Shown here piece after piece: positions 1-6,075 of a stretch of DNA of 7,712 nt. Numbering within the stretch: the stretch's first letter is position 1; each line of letters starts with the position of its first letter. The stretch spans positions 1-7,712 of the forward strand of contig JABUEZ010000094.1 in NCBI GenBank assembly GCA_013314795.1, given 5' to 3'. The translations under genes and the position numbers were made by a program. The notes beneath the pieces were generated by a model. That model searched no databases, was not told the origin of the DNA, and was given only the letters and a program-made list of their open reading frames with translations. The DNA is from Candidatus Profundicultor aquiphilus. Lineage in GTDB: Bacteria > Atribacterota > Atribacteria > Atribacterales > Caldatribacteriaceae.

Positions 1-1956
1 CAGAACGCTGGTAAAGCTACTTGAGCCGAAAAGCGTGACGTTTCCGGTAAGCCAGCGCAGGGTTTTTTCTTCTTTGAAGGTGTTCAGAAAGTACCGGGTA
101 GCCAGATCAGGCTCACCGTGGGTGGTAAAGAGAATCACAGGATGGCCATTTTCCCAAAAAGTAGTGAGAATCGCCAGGGATTCATTCGGACCAAAACGCA
201 TGATGGTTTTTCCTTCTGGTACGTCCTTTAACACCAGGTCTTTCTCTTCGGAAATAAGTGGGGAAGATGGGAAATGCGAGGGAGGGGCGACGGCGATAAA
301 GTATGCCTGGGGTTCCTGGAATTTCGCTTCGGTAAAGGGAGCAAGACAGAGGAAAAGGGTTTCGCCCAGGGCACGGCTATACCGTTCCGTGGCAAAGCGG
401 AAGAAAGCGATGAGTTTGTGAAGCGAGGAGAGGTTTTGCGTCTCCAGAAAATGGGCGTAACGGGAACACTCTTCTTGGAAAAGGGCTAACCTCTCAAAGG
501 GTTTTTGCCAGAATTGGCTTCGGTAAGAGGGTTGGGAGAGTAAGATTTCTGCTTCCTTGGGGGTAACGATGGTTATATCAATTGGCGTCCGATCCAGGGA
601 GCGCAGCGCAGAGAGAATCTCAGTTCCAATCTGGAGATGGGAAAGGGTGGGTGTCTCTGGTAAAATCAGGAATCCTTTACCCCAGAAAAATGTGGGGACA
701 TCGTCGAAAGTGAGAATAGGAGGTACTTCCCCTTGTCCTCGGGGTTCGAGGTACGATTTGTTGCTTATCGAGGCTTCCAGGGGTTTCTCACCCCGGAGGC
801 AATTGCCGGTTTCTGGAAAGTAGGAGAAAGAGAATTCCAGAGCATTTTCCCGCCGGAGGAGTTCTGGGGGCAGAAGAATTGTCCGGGGAGTCCGGACTGT
901 TACAGGATTTGCATTTAACCTCTCGGTGTATAGGGGTTCTCCGTTAAGGCGCACCGTAAACGATGCGTCTCCCTGGAAGTTGGCTCTCAGGGAAGAATGG
1001 GAGAGGTAAAGCACAAGTTTCAAGGTTTGTGGTATACTTCCAAGGTCCGCGCTCGTAAAGTAAAAAGTATTGGTGAGCGTACCGATACCTCGAAAGGAGA
1101 ACTCGTCAAGATAGATTCGGCGTGGCGGTGATGACAGGGTGCCCTGTATGGCTGATATCTGTGCGGAGGGAAAAACCATGAGATCGCCTTTTTCGATGAT
1201 GGCTTCCACTCCCTGGGGGGTGAGAGAAAGAGTTTTTCCAGAGAGTTCAAAATCGTGTTCACCACCTTCTCGCAGGAAGATACGGCGGTAATCGGTGAGA
1301 AGGGATTTTTCTTCCTGAGCGATACTGGTCTTGATTTCAAGAGGCATATTGCGTAGAGAACGTCGCAAGAACGCGTAGAGTTCCACATAGGCTTTTTCCA
1401 GTTCTCTGGACCATCCGTCAGAGGGGAGAATAATCTCTATCTGACTCTCGGGGAGATGAAGGAAGTCGGTTAGGGTGGCAATAGTCGTTTCCTGACGGAA
1501 GAGGACGAATCGGCTCTCCTTTCTAACGAAACAGAAAAGATTTCCCGAGCTCAAATCTTCACAGAGGTTGTTGCTGATAAAAAGATATGGCTCAATGTCA
1601 ATGCGGTGTGGATTTTCCTGAGGGGAAAGTTCTTTGAGAGGGATAGAAAGCGTGCCACTTCGAAGAGGCATGGTAAGAAGAAGGTTTCCATCTCCCCGTA
1701 TTGTCAGAGAAGAGGACGGACTTAAGGCTGGAGAAGCTTCGATCTCAAGGTGAAGATAACTTTGTTCCCAGTTTACGCCGGGGAAATCCGGGAAATACAA
1801 GGTATAGGAGGGGTTACTTCCTTCTAACTTCTGGTCGTTTTCCCAGCCCAGTTCGGTGAAAGGAATTTCCCGCCATCGGGATTCCTGTGCTTCTGAAATC
1901 GCGGTGCAATAGAGAATAAGGCAAAAGAAACAGAAAAGCGAAAGAAATTTTTTCAT
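1..1956 (-). CDS. bcsB: BcsB-like periplasmic subunit of an exopolysaccharide (cellulose-type) synthase, C-terminus cut by window edge
   Basis: An uninterrupted frame of 652 codons runs from an ATG at 1956 down to base 1, so the C-terminus is missing. A GGAGGAGG Shine-Dalgarno (1964-1971) lies 7 nt upstream. Residues 1-23 form a signal peptide: two lysines, a Phe/Leu/Cys-rich core, and likely cleavage after Ser-Glu-Ala. The rest shows a duplicated layout: a beta-rich carbohydrate-binding-like module (about 51-153, with CED near 132-134 and a following Ser-x-Phe), an alpha/beta module (about 165-275), a second beta-rich module (about 285-405, with RLNGEPL, NALEFSFSYFP, Cys386 and ISNKSYLEP), then a second alpha/beta part starting near 415. 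This is the arrangement known for BcsB (PF03170), which sits in the periplasm, guides the polymer and anchors to the BcsA synthase by a C-terminal membrane helix. That helix is expected beyond the edge. The call rests on pattern recognition; the polymer need not be cellulose. It is translationally coupled to the isomerase gene upstream. Confidence 0.66.
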   Translation of the reverse strand, partial: MKKFLSLFCFFCLILYCTAISEAQESRWREIPFTELGWENDQKLEGSNPSYTLYFPDFPGVNWEQSYLHLEIEASPALSPSSSLTIRGDGNLLLTMPLRSGTLSIPLKELSPQENPHRIDIEPYLFISNNLCEDLSSGNLFCFVRKESRFVLFRQETTIATLTDFLHLPESQIEIILPSDGWSRELEKAYVELYAFLRRSLRNMPLEIKTSIAQEEKSLLTDYRRIFLREGGEHDFELSGKTLSLTPQGVEAIIEKGDLMVFPSAQISAIQGTLSSPPRRIYLDEFSFRGIGTLTNTFYFTSADLGSIPQTLKLVLYLSHSSLRANFQGDASFTVRLNGEPLYTERLNANPVTVRTPRTILLPPELLRRENALEFSFSYFPETGNCLRGEKPLEASISNKSYLEPRGQGEVPPILTFDDVPTFFWGKGFLILPETPTLSHLQIGTEILSALRSLDRTPIDITIVTPKEAEILLSQPSYRSQFWQKPFERLALFQEECSRYAHFLETQNLSSLHKLIAFFRFATERYSRALGETLFLCLAPFTEAKFQEPQAYFIAVAPPSHFPSSPLISEEKDLVLKDVPEGKTIMRFGPNESLAILTTFWENGHPVILFTTHGEPDLATRYFLNTFKEEKTLRWLTGNVTLFGSSSFTSVL

Positions 1957-3014
1957 GGTGTTTCCTCCTCCATGGTACACTCGAAATACTGAAGAATGCG
2001 CTTGAGATGTTTTATCGGTGGAATGCGGATGGGGTCTTCCTGGTTTTTCAGTGCCAGGGCAAAACTTGTCCAGTCAGCCAGGGCCACAAGGCTCATGGTG
2101 CGGGCAAGGAGAGATTGTCCCTGAGAGAAGACTTCTTCAACCGGGAAACGGCAGGATTTAAGGTATCGAACCAGAGCCCGGATCATGGTTTGGAATATGG
2201 GTGGTTCTTCGCGGTCGCGTAAGATAAGAAATACCCAGGGAATTCCCTGGGGATGACGCAGGCCCACGATTTCGTTGTGCATGATCTCCGGGATGGCACC
2301 GTAGAGGGCCATATTTTTGGCATTTTCATTGAGCTGAGTTTTAAAACGATATGCGACTATATCGGTGAGGTTCTGGACACCATAAATGACCGGTAGTCTC
2401 TTTTCGAATAGTGTGGCAAGGTAAGATGGAGTGGTGACTTCTTCCAGGGTGTCGTAGTGGGGGAGGAGGTCGCGAAGAAGGGTGACGGCTTCGTTTACCT
2501 CGGCTTCAAGCGACAATGCGGGAAAGAGATTTTCAAAGAGTCCCAGAAGATTTCCCAGAAGATATCCCAGGGCGCAACGGGGCTGAAACCCTGATGGAAT
2601 TGTCAGGACTGATTCCTGTGGAAATAGAGCCTGAAGTTCTCCGCCTGAAGTGAGGGTAATAGCGGGAAGATTCCTTTTTCGGGCTGTGTGTGCCACCCCC
2701 AGCGTTTCTTTGGTGTTCCCAGAGTAACTGGAAAGGATGAGAAGAGTATTTTGGTCTACAAAGTAGGGGAGAGGAGGGCTGGAGATAATCTCCAGGGGAA
2801 CCGGCAGGCGATTGCGCAGGATTTGCTTAACCATCTGGCCCCCGATACCGGAACCACCGATCCCGGTAAAAACGATCTGCCGGATTTCCCGATAACGAGG
2901 CGAGAGGGGAAAATGTTTTGCCTGGGTGTACCCTTCAGCGAGATGGTCTGGAAAACGAAGAAGCGTTTGTCGCACCATTTCAACTGAGCTCGGCACTTCG
3001 ATCGGTCCAGACAC
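1953..3014 (-). CDS. Bifunctional phosphoglucose/phosphomannose isomerase
   Basis: This 353-residue SIS-domain enzyme should interconvert glucose-6-phosphate or mannose-6-phosphate with fructose-6-phosphate in the cytoplasm. Visible motifs are the sugar-phosphate loop GIGGSGIGG (51-59), SSYSGNT (95-101), QLNENAK (227-233), PEIMHNEIVG (242-251) with the presumed catalytic Glu243 and His246, and a C-terminal IPPIKHLK (331-338). These are hallmarks of the archaeal-type Pgi/Pmi family, also found in scattered bacteria, and the length is normal for it. The start is a GTG at 3014 with an AAGGGGGG Shine-Dalgarno 6 nt upstream; there is no nearby in-frame ATG. Its TGA overlaps the ATG of the bcsB-like gene, so the enzyme probably feeds hexose phosphates into sugar-nucleotide synthesis for the exopolysaccharide. 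That role is inferred from context. It could equally serve central glycolysis. Confidence 0.9.
   Translation of the reverse strand: MSGPIEVPSSVEMVRQTLLRFPDHLAEGYTQAKHFPLSPRYREIRQIVFTGIGGSGIGGQMVKQILRNRLPVPLEIISSPPLPYFVDQNTLLILSSYSGNTKETLGVAHTARKRNLPAITLTSGGELQALFPQESVLTIPSGFQPRCALGYLLGNLLGLFENLFPALSLEAEVNEAVTLLRDLLPHYDTLEEVTTPSYLATLFEKRLPVIYGVQNLTDIVAYRFKTQLNENAKNMALYGAIPEIMHNEIVGLRHPQGIPWVFLILRDREEPPIFQTMIRALVRYLKSCRFPVEEVFSQGQSLLARTMSLVALADWTSFALALKNQEDPIRIPPIKHLKRILQYFECTMEEETP
1964..1971 (-). promoter_or_regulatory. Strong ribosome binding site of the bcsB-like gene
   Basis: On the minus strand GGAGGAGG lies 7 nt before the ATG at 1956, inside the last codons of the isomerase gene. It fixes the start of the long ORF that leaves the window and supports that frame as the real one. 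Confidence 0.8.
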
Positions 3015-3051
3015 GCCAATCCCCCCTTAGGTGGAAACGTACCTCAAAATT

Positions 3052-3080
3052 ATTCTATCGAATTTTCTGCCGGATGACAA
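3052..3080 (-). promoter_or_regulatory. Sigma-70-type promoter of the isomerase-bcsB operon
   Basis: Read on the minus strand: TTGTCA (3080-3075), a 17-base spacer, and TAGAAT (3057-3052). Five of six bases match consensus in each box and the spacing is optimal. Transcription would start near 3045, leaving a leader of about 30 nt before the GTG at 3014. Confidence 0.7.
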
Positions 3081-3120
3081 ATGGTTATTCTAGAGGTATC
3101 GTGTGATCATCTGGAGGATT

Positions 3121-3174
3121 ATGATAACCCTGTTTCGGTTTTTCAGTTGCTTGCTTCTACCTTCAGCGATATAA
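3121..3174 (+). CDS. Possible 17-residue leader peptide upstream of the GGDEF gene
   Basis: ATG at 3121 to TAA at 3172-3174 encodes MITLFRFFSCLLLPSAI, a hydrophobic peptide. A GGAGG (3113-3117) precedes it, but only 3 nt from the ATG, which is closer than usual. The ORF ends 17 nt before the preferred start of the GGDEF gene. It overlaps the TATAAT box at 3170-3175, so it can be transcribed only from a promoter further upstream, and I see no convincing one. There is no homology I recognise. It may be chance. Confidence 0.2.
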   Translation: MITLFRFFSCLLLPSAI

Positions 3175-3175
3175 T
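3147..3175 (+). promoter_or_regulatory. Putative promoter of the GGDEF/HD-GYP gene
   Basis: A perfect TATAAT (3170-3175) follows a weak -35, TTGCTT (3147-3152), at 17 bases. The predicted transcription start is near 3182. That falls after the GTG at 3179 and only about 9 nt before the ATG at 3191, so this promoter would exclude the GTG as start and give a very short leader. Confidence 0.45.
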
Positions 3176-3190
3176 GGAGTGGGGAAAGGG

Positions 3191-4336
3191 ATGGAGAAGC
3201 GTTTTTTAGAGGAGGGGAAACTCCGAATTTTCATTTACCATGACGAAGAAACCTTTCGAGCCCTGAGCGAGGGTCGCAAGGGCAAGATAGAGGTTTCTTT
3301 CCATGATGGTCTCACCGGTCTTTTTTCCCGAGCTTACTTTGATGCAGAATTGGAGAGATTGAATACTTCCAGACAATTACCGCTTTCGGTAGTGATTGCA
3401 GATGTGAATAAGTTTAAACTGGTGAATGACGCCCTGGGACATGGAGCGGGAGACCGGATTCTCCAGAATGTGGCGCAGAGATTGAAAAAGATATGCCGGA
3501 AAGAGGATCTCGTGGCCCGCTTTGGGGGTGATGAATTTGCCATTATCCTTCCCAAAACCGGATATGAAAAGGCCTCGGAACTTCTCGCTCGGTTTCCGCT
3601 GTTTCTTTTCCCTTTTGAACAGGACTGTCACATTCCCATTTCCTTATCCTTTGGAGTGGCTACGAAAAGCGAGATGCACCAGAATATGAACGAGGTGCTT
3701 GAAGAAGCAGAAAGGGCCATGTACCATGACAAAACGATGCGCAAAAAAGAGGTGGAGAAACAGGTTCTTATAGCCCTGAAACGATGTCTCAAAAAGAAAG
3801 TATATCCGTTTGAACCCCATTTTCACGCTTCAGAAAAATTGCGCCTTGGTTTAGAGTTAGGAAGAAAGCTCTCTTTGGAAAAACTCGAGAGAGAGAAATT
3901 GCTGCGACTTCTGGTTTTCCATGACTTGGGAAAGGTGGTTATTCCGGGGAAACTTTTAAGTCGGAAGAAGGAAGAAGTCAGTTTGAGTGAATGGAAGCTT
4001 ATTGTCAGTCACAGTGAAGCTGGATACCGGATTGCATCGCAACTGCAGAAGCTGACCCCTATCGCTGAAGAAATTTTCTCTTTTCGAGAACGATGGGACG
4101 GAGGGGGATATCCCCGGGGATTGAGAGGGAAAAACATCCCTTTTCTGAGCCGGGTGGGAGCTATCATTAATGCCTATGAGGCCATGGTGATGGGAAGGCC
4201 ATACCGTCCTCCCCGTTCAAGACCTCAGGCCATGGAGGAAATCTGGCATAACCGGGAAAAACAGTTTGACCCGGAAATCGTCCCGCTTTTCCTCAAGATT
4301 CTCGAGGCCAAGGAATTTTCCATGGAGAACTCTTGA
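3191..4336 (+). CDS. Soluble GGDEF + HD-GYP cyclic-di-GMP signalling protein (diguanylate cyclase with degenerate HD-GYP)
   Basis: This is a 381-residue cytosolic protein with no signal peptide or membrane segment. After about 32 N-terminal residues comes a GGDEF domain (about 33-186): DGLTGL from Asp39, the metal Asp71 in ADVNKFK, NDALGHGAGD, and an intact GGDEF at 112-116. RKED (103-106) lies five residues before it, the position of the RxxD product-inhibition site. It should make c-di-GMP from two GTP. A C-terminal HD-GYP-like domain (about 196-345) keeps His212, HD at 244-245, His274 and WDGGGYP (302-308). The usual HH before ERWDG is Phe298-Arg299, and the usual metal Asp in the DxYDA segment is Asn327. 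Phosphodiesterase activity is therefore doubtful. The start is ATG at 3191, with GGAG 11 nt upstream; GTG at 3179, adding four residues, is the alternative but lacks a ribosome site. It is divergent from the exopolysaccharide operon. Confidence 0.88.
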   Translation: MEKRFLEEGKLRIFIYHDEETFRALSEGRKGKIEVSFHDGLTGLFSRAYFDAELERLNTSRQLPLSVVIADVNKFKLVNDALGHGAGDRILQNVAQRLKKICRKEDLVARFGGDEFAIILPKTGYEKASELLARFPLFLFPFEQDCHIPISLSFGVATKSEMHQNMNEVLEEAERAMYHDKTMRKKEVEKQVLIALKRCLKKKVYPFEPHFHASEKLRLGLELGRKLSLEKLEREKLLRLLVFHDLGKVVIPGKLLSRKKEEVSLSEWKLIVSHSEAGYRIASQLQKLTPIAEEIFSFRERWDGGGYPRGLRGKNIPFLSRVGAIINAYEAMVMGRPYRPPRSRPQAMEEIWHNREKQFDPEIVPLFLKILEAKEFSMENS

Positions 4337-4361
4337 CGGAGGAGAACATTTTTGCTATGCT
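4333..4361 (+). promoter_or_regulatory. Promoter of the trp operon
   Basis: TTGACG (4333-4338), a 17-base spacer, and TATGCT (4356-4361) preceded by TGC, an extended -10. The -35 box contains the TGA stop (4334-4336) of the GGDEF gene. The predicted transcript start is near 4368, about 12 nt before the base of T-box stem I, which fits well. Confidence 0.68.
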
Positions 4362-4379
4362 TCCTCCAAACTGAATAGT

Positions 4380-4649
4380 GTGGAGCGATGAAGAGGGGGA
4401 GTAGTTTCTCTCCGCGAACCAGAGAGAGCCGGGGAAGGTGGGAGCCCGGTGTTCAGGGGGGAATGAATGGGCCTCGGAGCGCCTCACCGAAAGCAAAAAG
4501 CAAGTAGGCTGAGAAGGGTCTTTCCATATAAAGAAAGCAGGGTATTGGAGGAATCCTGTACCCGGGAGAGCGGGTGATGGAGGATCCATCACCAAAAAGA
4601 GTGGCACCGCGAGCAAAGCCCTCGTCTCTTGACGAGGGCTTTTTATTTT
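4380..4649 (+). promoter_or_regulatory. Tryptophan-specific T-box riboswitch leader
   Basis: This leader fills the gap between the GGDEF gene and trpE. Stem I is closed by 4380-4387 with 4480-4487 (one mismatch, one wobble). It holds an AGTA loop-E element (4400-4403), a distal hairpin 4429-4433/4445-4449 around GAAGGTGGGAG, and the specifier codon TGG at 4468-4470 in the 3' side of the specifier loop. A stem III-like hairpin, GGTGATGG/CCATCACC (4573-4580/4586-4593), precedes the T-box proper. The antiterminator pairs 4597-4601 (AAGAG) with 4626-4630 (CTCTT) and 4609-4613 with 4621-4625, framing the seven-base bulge TGGCACC (4602-4608). In T-boxes the TGGN of this bulge pairs with the tRNA NCCA end; C here suits the G discriminator of bacterial tRNA-Trp. 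Uncharged tRNA-Trp should stabilise the antiterminator and switch on the trp genes. Confidence 0.94.
4615..4649 (+). terminator. T-box regulated intrinsic terminator before trpE
   Basis: A perfect 12-bp stem, 4615-4626 with 4631-4642, has a 4-nt TCTT loop and is followed by TTATTTT. Its 5' arm contains 4621-4625 and its loop region 4626-4630, the segments used by the antiterminator, so the two structures exclude each other. It would stop transcription when tRNA-Trp is charged. Confidence 0.93.
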
Positions 4650-4662
4650 GGGGTGAAAAGGA

Positions 4663-6075
4663 ATGGAAATAAGGCCTGATTACGAGGAGTTTCGGAAGTG
4701 GGTTCAAGAGGGATATGACTTTATCCCGCTTTACGAAGAAGTTTTGGGAGATTGTTTGACCCCGATTGCCCTGGTGGAGAAGTTTTCGGATAGGGTACCC
4801 ATTTTTCTTCTGGAGAGTGCTGAAAGAGGTGAAGTGTGGGGACGGTACTCCTTTCTCATCTTTGATGTGGATGAAGAGGTGACGTTCCACGAGTTTTGTG
4901 GCATAATGCCTTATCTAACACAGATTTTCCCTACCTATCGAGTATGCCCCTCGCTTGATTTACCGTTTCTCGGTGGGGCGGTGGGGTTTCTGAGTTACGA
5001 TGCGGTCAAGACCTGGGAGGTGACGGTCCCGCGGAAGCCCCTGGATTTTCCTCTGGCTTATTTTGCCCTGGCGCGCCGGTTCCTGTATTTTGACCACCTC
5101 AGGCATCGTCTGGGAGTGGTTTATGTGGCGAGGTCGAATGAGTACCACGCGGCAAAGCAATGGATTGAAGATATTATTGAGCGGGTGATGGATGAGAGAT
5201 TCGTCTCCGAAAAGGATGGTGAATTCCGCCTCGCCGGAGAGATTGTTTCCAATTTTACCCGTGTTGCTTTTGAAGAAGCGGTGCGGTATGTGAGAAGACT
5301 CATCGAGGAGGGACATGCCTCGCAGGTGGTGATTTCCCAGCGTTTTACCGTTCCCTACGAGGGGAATCCTTTTCTGGCCTATCGGTTTTTGCGTTCTCTG
5401 AACCCGTCGCCGTACCTGTTTTACTGTAAGACTTCCGCCTTTACCATGTTTGGCTCATCCCCAGAAATGCTCACCAAACTCGAGAATGGGAGGGTGTGGA
5501 CCAAGCCCATCGCCGGAACTCGGAGAAGGGTACCCGGTATGGAAGAGGAAAGAGTGATGGAGGAACTCCTCTCTGATGAAAAGGAAAACGCCGAACATGT
5601 GATGCTTCTTGATCTGGGAAGGAATGACCTGGGACGGATTGCCGTTCCCGGGACGGTGCGGGTGGAAGAATTCATGAAGGTGGAACGCTATTCCCATGTC
5701 TTTCACATTGTTTCCACTGTTTCGGGAAAAGTCAAAGATGACTTTACACCCTGGGAGGTTCTCAAGGCGACCTTTCCGGCCGGAACCGTGAGTGGGGCGC
5801 CCAAAGTGCGGGCCATGCAAATTATCGAAGAGGTGGAACCGCAGGCGCGGGGCCCCTACGCCGGGGCGCTGGGGTACGTGAGTTTTCAGGGAAATATGGA
5901 TACCTGCATTCTCATCCGGAGCATTTTCTGTAAGGATGGGGAAGCTCGAATTCAGGCCGGAGCGGGAATCGTCTATGACTCGATTCCCGAAAAAGAATAC
6001 GAGGAAACCCGGAGCAAGGCCGAGGCGTTGCTCCTGGCATTGCGCAGTGCGGAAAGGAGGAAGATTGAAGTATGA
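4663..6075 (+). CDS. trpE: Anthranilate synthase component I
   Basis: This 470-residue cytoplasmic enzyme converts chorismate to anthranilate with ammonia delivered by TrpG, the first committed step of tryptophan synthesis. Motifs seen: the tryptophan feedback-site LLES (49-52) and NPSPYLF (247-253), PIAGTRRR (282-289), AEHVMLLDLGRND (310-322), FPAGTVSGAPK (371-381) and QAGAGIV (431-437). The Ala in PIAGT, where aminodeoxychorismate synthases have Lys, favours anthranilate synthase over PabB. Length is typical. The ATG at 4663 is preceded by GGTGA (4652-4656) at 6 nt, just after the T-box terminator, so expression depends on tRNA-Trp charging. The presence of the LLES element suggests the enzyme is also inhibited by tryptophan. 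Its stop overlaps the trpG start (ATGA, 6072-6075). Confidence 0.97.
   Translation: MEIRPDYEEFRKWVQEGYDFIPLYEEVLGDCLTPIALVEKFSDRVPIFLLESAERGEVWGRYSFLIFDVDEEVTFHEFCGIMPYLTQIFPTYRVCPSLDLPFLGGAVGFLSYDAVKTWEVTVPRKPLDFPLAYFALARRFLYFDHLRHRLGVVYVARSNEYHAAKQWIEDIIERVMDERFVSEKDGEFRLAGEIVSNFTRVAFEEAVRYVRRLIEEGHASQVVISQRFTVPYEGNPFLAYRFLRSLNPSPYLFYCKTSAFTMFGSSPEMLTKLENGRVWTKPIAGTRRRVPGMEEERVMEELLSDEKENAEHVMLLDLGRNDLGRIAVPGTVRVEEFMKVERYSHVFHIVSTVSGKVKDDFTPWEVLKATFPAGTVSGAPKVRAMQIIEEVEPQARGPYAGALGYVSFQGNMDTCILIRSIFCKDGEARIQAGAGIVYDSIPEKEYEETRSKAEALLLALRSAERRKIEV
6053..6060 (+). promoter_or_regulatory. Ribosome binding site of trpG
   Basis: AAAGGAGG, an almost complete complement of the 16S rRNA tail, lies 11 nt before the ATG at 6072 within the end of trpE. 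It confirms the trpG start and shows that trpG is meant to be translated strongly. Confidence 0.75.

Noticed and set aside
35..918. Plus-strand ORFs of 61-128 codons in the first kilobase
   Set aside because: They lie opposite the 652-codon minus-strand frame, which has a signal peptide, a strong ribosome site and BcsB-like modules. None has recognisable motifs or its own ribosome site.
1020..1388. Minus-strand 122-codon ORF
   Set aside because: It is an out-of-frame shadow within the BcsB-like gene on the same strand, starting at an internal ATG and without a known motif.
1888..1956. Lipoprotein signal in the BcsB-like protein (Cys17)
   Set aside because: The residues before Cys17 are Ile-Leu-Tyr; Tyr at -1 does not fit a lipobox. 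Cleavage after Ser-Glu-Ala at residue 23 is more likely.
3106..3125. ATCAT/ATGAT inverted repeat around GGAGG
   Set aside because: A 5-bp AT-rich stem with a 10-nt loop is expected by chance in such a region and gives no clear operator signature.
4573..4593. Perfect 8-bp hairpin as a separate regulatory element or terminator
   Set aside because: It has no T run and lies exactly where stem III of a T-box leader belongs, so it is part of the riboswitch.
4293..4890. Two minus-strand ORFs across the GGDEF-trpE gap
   Set aside because: They are antisense to the T-box leader, whose base-paired structure fully explains this stretch, and they run into trpE.
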